Shown here: in pieces, positions 1-12,600 of the stretch
Position numbering within the stretch: position 1 is the stretch's first letter
Layout of the letters: the number at the start of each line of letters is the position of its first letter
Assembly (NCBI RefSeq): GCF_000004075.3
Contig: NC_026661.2
Coordinates: forward strand, 2,666,001 to 2,730,000
Length of the DNA: 64,000 nt
Source of the DNA: Cucumis sativus
Taxonomy: Eukaryota > Streptophyta > Magnoliopsida > Cucurbitales > Cucurbitaceae
Direction of reading: 5' to 3'
The notes under the pieces: model-generated
Seen by the model: only the letters and a program-made list of their open reading frames with translations
What the model was told of the DNA's origin: nothing
Databases searched by the model: none
Made by a program: the position numbers and the translations under genes

Positions 1-1180
1 ATGATCCTAAGAAAACAAATAATGACCTAACTATCAAACATTGTTTAACAAAGAAATAAATGCAAGCAATTAAACAAAGACTTTTCTACATTTAATTTTT
101 GCCAAAACAGGATATTAAGGGGACAAAACTTTATGTTATAGAAGATGCAATGGAAATGATCCTTAATAACTTACCATGGTCTAACTAGCTAACATTGTTA
201 AACATATAGGCATCAAGAAATGGAAAGAGATGTATGGCAATGCAAGCAAGAGGGGAATTATCAGCATAGATAATTGAAACTCAGTTACCGCCAGAAAAGG
301 ATATCGAGAAAGGAAATTATATATTGCAGGAAGATGGACTGAAGTACTATTCCTTAAAAACAAATCGTGGTCTAACTAGATAACATTGTTAAACAAAGGA
401 GCATTGAGAAATGGAAATATATGTAAGCCAATTAAATCAGGAGAGGAATTAAACATAGTTGACGATTAGCTACTTTGATCAAAGTATATTAAGGGATCAA
501 AAATCAGGTTGCAGGAAGATGCAATGAAAATTTTCCTTAAAAACAATACGTGGCATGATTAACTAACATTATTATAAGAGAGAAAGAAAAGGAACATAAG
601 CAAAGGCATTAAAGCAAGAGAGTAATTATCAGCATGGTTAACGTCTGGCTATTAACTACTGTCATAAAAGGATTTTAAGAGATGATAGTGCAGGAAGTTA
701 CAATAAAAATTGTCATTAAATACAACTAGTGGCCTAACTAGCTAAGAATGTCAAACAAATGAGCAATAAGAAATGGAAATGCATGCAAGGCAATAACAGC
801 AGGAGAGGAAATAAACATAGTTCATGATTAACTAGTGCCATAAAAAGACATAATGGGATGAAACTTCAAAATGAAGGAAGATGCATGAAAATTATCCTTA
901 AAACCCAAAATGTGGCCTAACTAGCTAACATTGTTAAATAAAGGAGCAATGAGAAATGGAAATATAAGCAAGGCAGTTAAAGGAAGAATTATCAAAATCG
1001 TTGGCGCCTGAGGATTAAATACTGAGCAGTGTCATAAAAGGAAATTAAGGGATGATGCTGCAGGAATATACAACGAAAATTAACTAGCTAATATTGTCAA
1101 ACAAAGGAGCGCTAAGAAACAGAAATATATGCAATGCAAATGAAGCAGTACAAGAAAGTATGGCATGGTATATAACTAGT
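1..1180. repeat. Degenerate ~180-bp tandem repeat, about seven units
   Basis: A recurring block begins with a form of TGGCCTAACTAGCTAACATT, then AAACAAAGGAGCAATGAGAAA, a CATAAAAGGATATTAAGGGA-like segment and a GCAGGAAGATGCAATGAAAA-like segment. The leading motif appears at about 23, 177, 368, 551, 730, 912 and 1076, so the period is roughly 154-191 bp. Units are diverged and carry small indels. The array may continue left of the window. No open frame persists through it. Confidence 0.85.
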
Positions 1181-2025
1181 GGGAAATGCCACTCTGAATA
1201 TCGATTCACCCTATTGTTTTTTCACCAAAAAAAAGAGTAAAAAACACCGAAATGCCAGGAGCAGAATCAGGATCTATCCTGATTAGGATCGGATGAAAAG
1301 ATCAACCACATCATATTGGTATTAGTAAAACTCAGTATAAATCATACCAGTAAAGAGCAGTAAACCCTCATTAGAAATTGGAATTAGATTATAAGTTAGA
1401 AATTAAAGCACCTAGATTTGGTATTTGTTTCTCAATCTATAGACTTTGCAGACTACAAACTCCGGCAACATGAAATAAATATCTTCGAACAATTTATAAC
1501 ATCATCAATATATAATTGAAGGCGTGAATCCTTCCATGGTCAAAAACCCTTGGTCTTGCTCCACATAACGTTAAGGGAAATTTTATAACTATAAAGCAGT
1601 TACTGAACAAACCAAGTAAACAAGAGAAAACTGACCCGCATTATTGGTGAAATTGCTGGAAGAAGTTTGCAAATGCTTCTAAACCCTTACTTTATAAGTC
1701 GAGGACCAAAGTTGACCAGAAGTTCAACATAAGCCCCAAGCATTAAGGTCCAAAATGAGCCCTAGTTTAGAAAAGTCTAATAGAATGGCGTAGATAAGAT
1801 AAACAAAACTGAAGAATAAAACTGACTTCGGTGTCGTAAACACAATAGATCGAGAATATGATAGATCTTATTATTTAAATCCGATCAAAATCAAGAAAAA
1901 AAAATTCACAACACATCGTCAACACTACCTACAAAAGGTATCATGTATTACAGTTATATTTAATTTCATAAAAAAAGACTAGATTCACAAGTTGAAAGTA
2001 TTCCATAGAAGAAGACTTGTACAGT
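1181..2025. other. 3' flank of the small minus-strand gene
   Basis: AT-rich sequence between the tandem array and the stop codon of the minus-strand gene. It probably holds that gene's 3' UTR. I see no further coding region. Confidence 0.5.
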
Positions 2026-2379
2026 TCACCCCCCTAACACTTCAATAACCGGATCAGGCGGAGAATCAGGCGTGAGATTAGTAGGGCTAGAAGCGAGGAA
2101 CCACAAAGACTTGGAGGCCAAAAGTTTCTTCCTCTGCAAAGAGAGAGGACCATACGCCCTCCCAGCAAAGGAAGGAGAAGCATCAACAATGTTGACCTGA
2201 AGTAAAGCGGAGTCGATCGGAAGACTGGAAGGAGCGGAGTAGATCTGAGAGACCAAATTAACCCGATTGAATCGAGCGATCATTCGAGAATTCCGAATTT
2301 GTGCTAGCGCACCAGGCTTTAGATACTTGTGAAACGTCTCGGATTGAGAGTTTCCCGATCTTCTGGATCTCCGATTCAT
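2026..2379 (-). CDS. Conserved plant protein of unknown function, 117 aa
   Basis: A single open frame of 117 codons reads from the ATG at 2379 to TGA at 2028-2026. The product is basic and polar at the N-terminus (two Arg pairs near residues 3-7, then a Ser/Asn/Gln stretch), followed by a motif around HKYLKPGALAQIRNSR (residues 17-32). A second conserved-looking block, FAGRAYGPLSLQRKKL, lies at about residues 71-86. The C-terminus is rich in Ser and Pro and ends near PVIEVLGG. I recall similar short proteins with the KPGALAQIR and GPxSLQRKKL blocks in other flowering plants, but no function. There is no signal peptide or membrane segment. The frame is higher in GC than its surroundings. A GAA microsatellite lies just upstream in the presumed 5' leader and a G-box about 290 bp upstream. 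It may be a single-exon gene; a missed intron cannot be excluded. Confidence 0.75.
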   Translation of the reverse strand: MNRRSRRSGNSQSETFHKYLKPGALAQIRNSRMIARFNRVNLVSQIYSAPSSLPIDSALLQVNIVDASPSFAGRAYGPLSLQRKKLLASKSLWFLASSPTNLTPDSPPDPVIEVLGG

Positions 2380-2394
2380 GATGTGGCAGAGATG

Positions 2395-2425
2395 GAAGAA
2401 GAAGAAGAAGAAGAAGAAGAAGAAG
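2395..2425. repeat. (GAA)n microsatellite in 5' leader of the minus-strand gene
   Basis: About ten GAA triplets, read as TTC on the coding strand, lie 15-46 bp upstream of the ATG at 2379. CT-rich leaders like this are common in plant 5' UTRs. The run is a likely length-polymorphic marker. Confidence 0.85.
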
Positions 2426-2671
2426 ATGGAGATGAAGATGAGAATTGAGGATGAGAGGGAATGGAGAAGGGAGAATGGGGATTTTATGGAGAGAGAGGGA
2501 GAGGAGAGGCGGGAAAGGGGTGGAGGGAAAACAAAATAGGAAGAGAGAGAAAGAAATAGAGAAATTATATTTGTTTATTTGTTTAGCGCTTTTGAAAGAG
2601 CGGGATAACAAAACAATAAGGAGAGGGGGGAGTGAGTTTTGGTTTTTCTGACCTAGTTTTCATATCATCTT

Positions 2672-2681
2672 GACACGTGTC
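2672..2681. promoter_or_regulatory. Palindromic G-box/ABRE-like site GACACGTGTC
   Basis: A perfect 10-bp palindrome containing CACGTG sits 293 bp upstream of the minus-strand ATG at 2379. CACGTG is the core bound by plant bZIP and bHLH factors. Its role here is inferred from position only. Confidence 0.45.
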
Positions 2682-4600
2682 CTTGCTTCTCCAAGGGCCT
2701 TTCTGATATTTTGCTTTCTTTGCATGCGGGAAAATTACTAAAGATGCCTTTCGCTTTCTATTTCATCCAATAAATGAAAGAGCAAATTTTAGAGACTACT
2801 AATTCAAATGCTCTTCTTTCTTTCATATAGGTTTGGTTTCCATAACTTTTTATTATCAAACACTATTTTTACCATCAATTTTGAAACATGCTACCATCAT
2901 AATATTTGGTAACAAAGTTATTGATTTAATTTAACTTTGAAAATGTGAACGGTAGATTTGTTAAGAATATAAAAAGATCAATACAAAATGTAACGTAGAA
3001 GAATGAGCTTGAATTTTAATTTAGTTCATTTAAATTCGTATTTTGTTGGTATATTTGGTTAGATAAGATATTTATTGAACCTTTCAAATTTAATGAGAAA
3101 TTTTTTCACCGATTATGTGTAACTAGCTATTTAATTGTGGATTTTTCATGTGAAATTAGTCGTTTAATTGTATTTTAACTCTATGGTTGATTTTTCCTAA
3201 AAGGAAAATGAGAGAAAATTTTCTTGGAGAATTAAAACTGTCAACTTTTTTATAGTTTGAAAACCTTCATTTTGATCTTAGCAAAAATAACGAATAATTT
3301 CATAAGACAAACCATGACGTAGAAAGTAGTGTGATGAAAATGACTTGAAACCTTTCAAAATTAGTGCAAACGCGTACATAAATAGGACTTGTCTAGTAAT
3401 GTAAAGTAACACTAGTGGGAAACAAATACTTCAAAATAGAACAATATTCCATAGTTCAAAGTTGAATGGTTCACAAAAGGGAATTTTGCTGCTCATATCT
3501 TGAATAAAAATACAGGGTCTCAAACGGGCTGTGAATAGTTTCCAACTAGTAAATTAATGTTCGACTCTATCATATTTGAGGAGATCAACTCTTATGTTGG
3601 AGTCAACCATTTGGCAATAATCATTCGATTTTTATTTTAGTATATTTTCTTTTCCATGACAATCAATTTAAGATTTTTTTTTCCGTCCATCTTTTCTCCT
3701 TCTTTCTCTCAATAAATCTACCATTTCTTCTTTCTATCATCTCTCTCTGTCCCACTCAACAATCTGATTGCATATCTGAAGTTATGCAGGCATATCAAAC
3801 GGTGATAAGTTTGAGACCAAGTGGTGGCAATGGCGTTGGTGGAAGTAGATTTGTTACACCTTGCTTCGATTCAATACGTGTTTGAAATAAACTAACAAAT
3901 TTAATTGATATGAGAGTTTGATTGTTTAATAAGTTTTGTTGTGAATGTATTTATTAAAATTACTTAATTAAACGTTCATTCTTGTAAATTATTTTTTTCC
4001 ACAAATTACATTCTTTAAAATTCTAAAATAAATGTTGAAAATGAAATATTGGATTTAGAATATGAATTTGAAAAAAAAAAAAAAAACTTTCACAACACCA
4101 CCCACATAATATTTCCCTTAAACACACACCTCTTATCATAACACCATCAATACTCTTCTCCCAAACATATTTTATTATAATAATATCTCTATAAACATTT
4201 TTTCTAAACACAACTCATTAGAACACTAGTTTTATCATAACTCAACCATTTCTCCAAATGGGTCCCTAACAGTTTGATGTTAAATGCATATATTTAGTTT
4301 GTTTCCTAAAAAGATCAACCAAAATATTGCGATAATGCATATACATCTTTTGTAGGTTAAATGTGAAAAATAGTTCAAAATGATTGATAATCTTTTTTAT
4401 TTTGGTATGTTTTTGCAAAGAAAAAAAAGAACATTGATGTAACCAAATTGTGACAACATTCCATAAAAGCAAATTGGTGTGCAACAATTGGCTACGACCT
4501 AAAACTAATTCCACATTTGATTTTAAAGTTGAAATTAATGGATTTGTTTGTCAAGTTTTATGTCATATAACTCGCATTTTGTAAATGTTAAACTATTATA
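2682..4600. other. AT-rich intergenic DNA
   Basis: No coding region, RNA gene or clear repeat unit recognised. Short open frames here are chance frames in AT-rich DNA. Confidence 0.5.
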
Positions 4601-4639
4601 TTACTCGATAAAGTTGTCATTGAAGTACTGTTCAATGAA

Positions 4640-5390
4640 GTGTTATTGAATAAGATATTTACCAATGATCTAAAAAACTAAAGTTGATTCATACACTATA
4701 GTGCGAGTGCTTGTACGTTATGTGAAGACATAAATGTGGGTTGAGTTCAAGTAAATAGTTTAAATGGTCTAATATAGGAATATTGTCGGATGCCTTGTTA
4801 TGAGGGCACTATAAATGCATCTTGCTTTATGATTAATACGAGCGATGTTCCAAATCGTTCATATAAAAACATGTGAGTGAGACATCCTATGTAAAATAGT
4901 TTGCATAAGAATGGACCGTGAAACAATAACCTTTACTTTATAACATCATTTGACTATTTTAAATTACTATTTTAACTTCGATGACCTATGTAACTTTCCC
5001 TTAATCCTAAGCTAAATACGAACTCCTGATTGCTTGAGATTATCCTTAGATCTTTATAGACCAGTGATGACATTTCATCACAACACTTGCTCAATAAACC
5101 TTCAATTTTATGGGATAAGATGAAGGTAGGTAGTTAAAGATATAGGGCGTAAAATAGTATTTGCTCCTACCTATCTTTAGGGATCGTTTCCTTAAGTGTC
5201 GACTCCAGCCTTAAATAAAGGGCCATAAACTCTCATTAGCCTATGAGACATTCGATTTATTGGTTGAACCATACATTAATTGTTCATTAAATAATTGAGT
5301 GAGGTTTAAGGGACAAGTAATTTTATTTGTCTATTTATCATTTTGTATGTTTTGAGACGAGAAGGTGATTTTGAAGTTTTGTCGTGGGAC
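4640..5390. mobile_element. Probable degenerate retroelement-derived repeat
   Basis: The base composition changes here to a mixed, less AT-rich sequence that looks like once-functional DNA. It includes phrases such as GTGCGAGTGCTTGTACGTTA and GTGTCGACTCCAGCCTTAAA. I recognise this as resembling a family often seen in cucurbit genomes next to LTR retrotransposons. No coding frame survives, and terminal repeats and target-site duplications were not identified. The call rests on memory of the repeat style. Confidence 0.35.
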
Positions 5391-8300
5391 CTCGTGTTTT
5401 AACTTAAAATTTTAGTTTTTATTTTGATTATTAAATTTATTTTATTTCGTAAAAGTTAAAGGATTGGAAAATTAAGAGAAATACAACAGTATCAATATTA
5501 AGAAAAAACGAGGATATCTACATAATATGTTTTTAAATAGGTTAATTTCAAATGTGAATAAAACTTTTGGAAAATTACAAGAAATAACACATTTTTTATT
5601 TTCATTTTCAAAAGAAACACGTTCTAAGAAAATTCGTAATTTTATTTTTCTAAGTCAATCTCATCTAATATCGATCACTCACATTTTCTAAAATTATTAA
5701 AAAAATTAAACAAATAGATTATTTTGAATTTTCTCCTAGACAATTAGAGATTATGCCATTTTTCATATCTTATCCAATTTTATTTATTTGTTAAAAAAAA
5801 ATTATTATTTATTTAATTTTATTTGTTCAACAAAATTATTAAAACCTTCCCAAATCTGAAATAATTTTAGCTATTTTTGCCAAATTTCCCAACTTTTTCT
5901 TTTTTAAATTATCAATTTTTCCTTTCCTAATTTTTCCTTCTTCAACGTCCCAAAACCCTTTTTTTCACATTACTCCGCCATAACAACCCTATTGTTTCTA
6001 CTTTTCCTTTCTTTTTTCCTGTTTTCCAAATTCTCGTCCTTCCATAAGATAATTGAATTGATTAAAGAAAGAAAATGAATAACGAAAAAGAAAAATGGTA
6101 ATTTATAAAAATTAGTAAAAAAGTTAAATAAGATTTGGAGTATTAAAAAAGTAACAAATATTTGTTAATATTTGGCTGTGGATTTGAGAAGCTTTTAATA
6201 TTTTTTTAAGATAAAAAAATTAAATAAGATTTAGAAAGATTTGAAAAATAGTATAATTGTCTAACCAGATGCACCACAAATCCAAAACAATGGTCGAAAT
6301 TAACCAAGATCAAAAATAATTTTACTATTTTTATAAATAAAAATAAAAAGTGTACTATTTTATCAATTTTGAGATAGATGTTTACTGGAAGCTTCACTGT
6401 TGTAGAGAAACGAAGCCAACTTTAGGCCCACGAGGCGCGAGAAGAGAAAACCAAGTTGAACATCTCAGGCGATGATGATGCCGTTGGAATAAATTGAGGT
6501 CTCCTACAGTTTCTTTTCTCTTCTTTAATTTAAAAATAACACCGCAAGTTTAGCGGCGTTCTTTGATTGGAGAACCGCAACTATTCTTTTGCCTTTAGGA
6601 CACCGTGGTCTCCACATGATTATTAATATAGAATGCAATGTTTGTACAATAAGAGGATACCGTTTTCCAACGCAAATAATGGATTTAGATCTCAAAAAGA
6701 ATATTTCCTCTTCAAAATAAATAATAATAAGATAATACTAATAGGGACGCTTGTAAAAAATAATTTATATAATTATAATAATAAGATGATTAATTTGATA
6801 AACCTCCCATAACTATCTTTATTTTCAATAATTTAAAAGTCATATTTGTAATATAAAAAATATGAAAAATAAAAGTTTCATTGACTATTTTTATCATGTG
6901 ATGCAATTTTTCATAATAACGGACTCCTAACAAATAAAATAAACAATAATACTAATAAAATATATCATTTAATGAATGATAAAAAGTATAAAAGGTTTCC
7001 TTTAGATAAAAAGAGAACGTTTAGTTTGGTATATACATTATTAGATATATGTTTGGTACTGAATTTGTTTTATGTTTTTTAAAACATTTTTTTTCATTTT
7101 CAATTTCTTTTACGGTTTAAAAAAAGGAATTATTTGGGTATGACACTTAATTTTAAAAAATAAATAGAAAATAAATGGTTTACTAAAAAGATATTCAGTT
7201 TTTACCCAAAAATCAAATTCAGGCCATTACCAATAAGACTTATTTGTTAACCATTCATTTTTTTGTTTTTGAAAATTAAATTTTGCAAAATAAATGTATT
7301 GGATCATTAATTAATCTTTTTTAAACAATAAATTTTAAAATGAAAAAATAAGCAAACAAAATATTGTTTCTAAAAGCAGAAAACAAAACCATGGTGAAAA
7401 CAACATTTTTGTATTTTTTAGCACAGAGTTATGGTTTAAAATTGTTGTTTTTGTTTTTATTCTAATCGTTTGTGGGAATGAGAGTTAAATAAAATAAAAT
7501 ATTTATATTTAAATATATCTAAAATTTAAAATTATATTTATTCAAAAAGATAAAAATACTAATTCACTTTACAACCTGAATTTATAAATATGTTATGAAA
7601 ATATATTCTAAATGTTGGGAACATGAAATCCATCTTTTTCTGTTGGAATCATTTATTTACAAATCTGTGTTTCCCTATCACTAACCAAACATATGCTACC
7701 ATTGTTGATGAAAGAAGAACAAAGCTATGATTATATAAAAATAATGGAAGTGTAAATATTTTTTCAAAGAAAAATATATAAATATTCAAATTTTGTTTGT
7801 TATTTTTTAAGTAAGCAAGTAAAAAATCTGTTATTTTTCAGAAGTTAGATTCTACTTTTAAAAATTGTCTATGAAATCCGATTATAAACACAAAAAACAC
7901 AAAAATAAAAATGGTAAAAACTCGTGAGTTGAAGACAATTAATTTAATAATAATTAATAAATCTTAACGTTAGAATATGAATTGATTATATTATAAATAA
8001 AAACAAACTTGATTTTTGAAAGTTTGACTTATTTTTTCTTTAATTTACAGGATTCCAATATATGGAGGGATGAATTAATTTTAAAATTTTTGCAAACTTT
8101 TAAATATCTGACAAAATATTTTTTTTATCAATACTAGTATTGTAATATAAAATATGGAAACTAGTTAAATAATAATAATTCTACAAACCTAACTTCCACT
8201 TATAAATTTATTGATTTTAAAAATAGGGTAGGGAAATTGTGATTCCATTGAAGCTAAATAAAAGAAAAAGAAAAAGGTTAGAAAGTTAATTATAATTAGA

Positions 8301-9300
8301 AAGGAAAGTGATAATACGTGGCCGAATTAGGTATTTAGAAATCCCAAAATGTGAAAGATTATGGGGAGAACCGTATCCCTCTCAATTACACACACAATTA
8401 TTCCAAATTTGCCCAAATTGACTCGGCCCTCTTGCGAAACTTCCCCAACTTGACCTTTCCATTTTAAATTATACACAAATTCTTTTTATTCTATGTACCC
8501 ACCACCTTTTTTCTTATGCTGTTCCCTCCATTCATTTTCATCATTAATTATATTTAATACTATTTTTAGTGAGGTATGTCCATCTTATTCATTTTTTTTT
8601 ATTTCCATTGATTTCGACCTTAAATTTTATATTTACATTTTATCACTTAACTTATATCAACTAAAAAAACAATGAAAGTACTCAATTCAATCAAAATCTA
8701 GAAAATTGAAATAAATATTTCAAGTTTAAGTGGATATAGAATTGAAACCTCTGTATATATTTTCAATACTTAATTCACATATATAAAACTAATCCAATTC
8801 AAGCTTGTGTAAACTTAATTAATTTTAAAATATAATCTTAACATTTCTACTCTAAGTTTAATAAATTCACACAATAAATACTGTAAAAGCTCTATAAAAT
8901 ACGTTGAGATTGAAATTATACATTTATAAATATAAAAAGTGTCGGGTATTCTCTAACTATTTATAAATTACTATAGTAATACTATTTGAAATTATTTATT
9001 ACCATTACTCATTTCATCTCTTTATCCCGATGTTTAGTTTGTTTTTTTCAAACTATAACAACTAATTTAACATTTATTTATACTATTTTTTAGATCAAGC
9101 AACATTTTTAATATCATTTAAATAATATATATATATTATATATCTTAATTTTCTAGCATATAGAGAATTATTATTATACTAAGCTTCAAATTAAAGGTAA
9201 GATTGATTGGAAGTAAGAAGCAGTAATACGAACTTTAGAAGGAGACAATAATAAAATGAGATTTAAAATAGGACCAAAATGATAATTTGAGTATTTAATT
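5391..9300. other. Long AT-rich intergenic region
   Basis: Mostly A/T-rich low-complexity sequence with no supported gene. A short GC-richer island at about 6410-6610, with several CCGC/GCGG words, stands out but encodes nothing recognisable. Confidence 0.5.
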
Positions 9301-9648
9301 AATGAGAATAGCAAAAAGTCAAAATAAAGAGAAAAATAAAAAAAGGACTGTAATGATCCCGTCATCAAAACGAAGGGTCGTTTTGAAATTGGAGGAGGAA
9401 CAGAGTGCACCTCAAGGTAGAGGAACACTTCCCTCGTCCCTCTTGGTGGCTCTTAACTTTACCCGCCAGATCAGTTCCAAGAACAAAGTGGCACGCAGCC
9501 CTAAGTCTCTCATTCCCTTCCCAATCTCCACACGCCCCTTTCTTCCCCTCCCTGAGAACGACGACCTCCACCATCTCCATTTCTTCTCCCACTTCCAGGC
9601 TCCCCATAACTTTCTCCTTATCCTCATCCTGATCGTCATTCATATATA
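9301..9648 (+). promoter_or_regulatory. Aconitase proximal promoter and CT-rich 5' leader
   Basis: The sequence shifts from AT-rich to C/T-rich at about 9440-9648, directly ahead of the aconitase ATG. This is typical of a plant 5' UTR. No upstream ATG was seen in the last 200 bp or so before the start codon. The transcription start and TATA box are not resolved. Confidence 0.45.
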
Positions 9649-12600
9649 ATGGCTTCGGCCTCTGCCTCTGCTCTGCTCAGAGCTTCAAGAGCAAGGTTAT
9701 TTTCCCCTTCTTTATGCTCCAGACCCTTTCCCTCTGCTTCTTCTCCCAAGCCTTCCTCCCTCTCTTTTGTTTCTACTTATAGATCTCTTTCTGCTTCCTC
9801 TGCCTTTCGATCGACTGCTCGCTGGAGCCACGGTGTCGGTTGGCGTTCTCCTCTTAGTCTTCGTGCTCAGATCAGAGCCGTTGCTCCTGCGATTGAACGT
9901 CTCCACCGCAAATTCTCTTCCATGGGTATCACCTACAACATTTAGCTCTCTTATTATTATTCCATTTCCTGTCAAATGATCTGTTCTGGATGTTATTGTT
10001 TTGTTGCGATGTTTATTGATTGAAATATTATCTGTTGCTACTGTCACTGATGTATGGGAGACTACGAAAATATGATAGAGCGTAGACGTCTGTCTTTCTC
10101 TGGTTCTTTTTTTGATCTATATGGTTTCTCGGGGCTTGATGTGTTGTGAGGACAGTGATTTGATGCTGCATATTCGAGACTTAATGTTCTATTTTGTTTT
10201 ATTTTTCATTTTTCTTACTTTAGTTTTATTGTGATTAAGCATTGTTATGGTTTCAGCTGCTGAAAATCCTTTCAAGGAAAATTTAACGAGTCTTCCTAAG
10301 CCTGGCGGTGGAGAATATGGGAAGTATTACAGTCTACCGTCTTTGAATGATCCGAGAATTGGTAACTATTTCGAACTTACTACTGCAGAAGGAAATTTAT
10401 TTATTAATTTTTTAGAAACAAATTATTGTGTATTCTTTTTGCTTAATGTGAATACTCATTCTGTTTTTACGTTTTTGGTTGGCAGATAAGTTGCCTTACT
10501 CCATCAGAATATTACTTGAATCTGCAATTCGGAACTGTGACAATTTCCAAGTGAAAAAGGAAGATGTCGAGAAAATTATTGATTGGGAAAACAGTTCCCC
10601 AAAGCAAGTTGAAATTCCTTTCAAACCTGCTCGTGTCCTACTGCAGGTGTGGTTTGGTAGATTCTGAGATTTTCATGGATGGTTTTGTTGTTTTCTGTCA
10701 TCGTTCTTTTAAAATTGTTCCATCTCTAACATTCCATGATCCCAGGATTTTACCGGGGTACCAGCGGTCGTTGATCTTGCTTGTATGCGAGATGCCATGA
10801 ACAAACTGGGCAGTGATTCCAACAAAATTAATCCCCTGGTATGTTTTTACTTCTTAAATACCTTTATACTTCCCGTTGGTGGTAAAATGTGAGTTGATTT
10901 TGTGGGATCTGAACTAGTTGGTTTAATTCACTGCTTTGACCAATGGTCTCACATCTTATGCAGTAGTTATGATATCCTTTTTTCGAGTTATCAATTCTTT
11001 TGTTGTCATTTACATCTGTCATGCAAGTTACTGTTGATATGCTTAAATATCCAAATTTATGATGTCTATGTTTCTTTCGATAAGTTTCTAATTGGAATGA
11101 GCGTCTGTTATGTAGGTTCCTGTAGACCTTGTGATTGATCATTCAGTTCAAGTTGATGTAGCTAGATCAGAAAATGCAGTTCAGGCCAATATGGAGCTTG
11201 AATTCCAAAGGAACAAGGAAAGATTTGCTTTCCTAAAATGGGGGTCTAATGCATTCCAGAATATGCTGGTTGTTCCTCCTGGGTCTGGTATTGTGCATCA
11301 GGTAACCCAATATCTAAAGTGAGCTAGAAGTTTCTGCAGTGTGAAATTTGACTTTTAAGAAGTTGTTCTGTTTCGGCTAACAGGACTATGTTAGTACATC
11401 ATTTTCTTTTTGGTTAGTATTGAATTTTAAAATTTTACACATGAATGTTGCAGGTCAATTTGGAATATCTTGGAAGAGTGGTTTTCAACACTAGTGGTCT
11501 GCTCTACCCTGATAGTGTTGTTGGAACTGATTCTCACACAACAATGATTGATGGTTTGGGGGTTGCTGGTTGGGGTGTTGGAGGTATTGAGGCAGAAGCT
11601 GCCATGCTTGGACAGGTTATCAAGTTTTGGTCATTTGTATTCATTTATTGACTTCTATTGATTCAGTACATATATTGCTGTGTTATCTTGAAGGCTTGTG
11701 TTGAGTTCTATACTGATGATTGAATTTTATAATTGATAGCCAATGAGCATGGTATTGCCTGGTGTTGTTGGGTTCAAGTTATCTGGAAAATTACGAAATG
11801 GGGTCACTGCTACTGACTTGGTTTTGACTGTGACACAAATGCTGAGGAAGCATGGTGTTGTTGGCAAATTTGTTGAGTTCTATGGTAATTACAACTTATA
11901 CATTATCAATGAGCTGTTTTTGACGTAGTTTTACTTTTCAGCTGATAGTGTTTGTATGCGGATGTGATTGTAGGGGATGGCATGGAGGAACTATCTTTAG
12001 CTGACCGGGCTACAATTGCAAATATGTCTCCTGAGTATGGTGCAACTATGGGGTTCTTTCCAGTGGATCATGTTACCTTGCAATATCTCAAGTTAACTGG
12101 AAGAAGTGATGAAACTGTGGGTGTTATGTTAGTGCATTGATAAATAAGTTGTATAGAATAGTGAAATCCTGTATAACTTGTTTTTTTCCTGACCATAGGT
12201 GTCGATGATCGAAGCTTACCTCCGGGCAAATAAAATGTTTGTTGACTATAATGAGGTAAAATCATACATAGTAGTTTTCTTATTTCTTTTATGAGTGCTT
12301 ACCTCCTGGTCATCTGATTTTTATATGTAGCAGTAGTCGTTTTCTTATGTTTGGTCGGTTCTTATTGTTCAGCCCCAACAAGAAAGAGTTTATTCATCTT
12401 ACCTACAATTGGACCTTGCGGATGTTGAGCCATGCATTTCAGGACCAAAAAGGTGTGTGGATCTTGGTCAATATCTTCTTTGCCCGTCATGTCTAGGTTC
12501 CTAAAAGCAGGTTTTAATGTTTTAGACCTGAACCTTTCATTGAGTATTATAGTTTCTGATGTTACATCTTATATGTCACAGACCTCATGATCGTGTGCCT

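Noticed and set aside
2258..2651. 117-codon minus frame and 68-codon plus frame overlapping the small gene's leader
   Set aside because: They are translations of the GAA/CTT microsatellite and GA-rich leader (poly-Leu, Arg/Glu-rich) and look non-coding.
9365..9643. Several overlapping open frames on both strands just before the aconitase ATG
   Set aside because: They lie in the C/T-rich leader and promoter, overlap one another, and show no protein motif.
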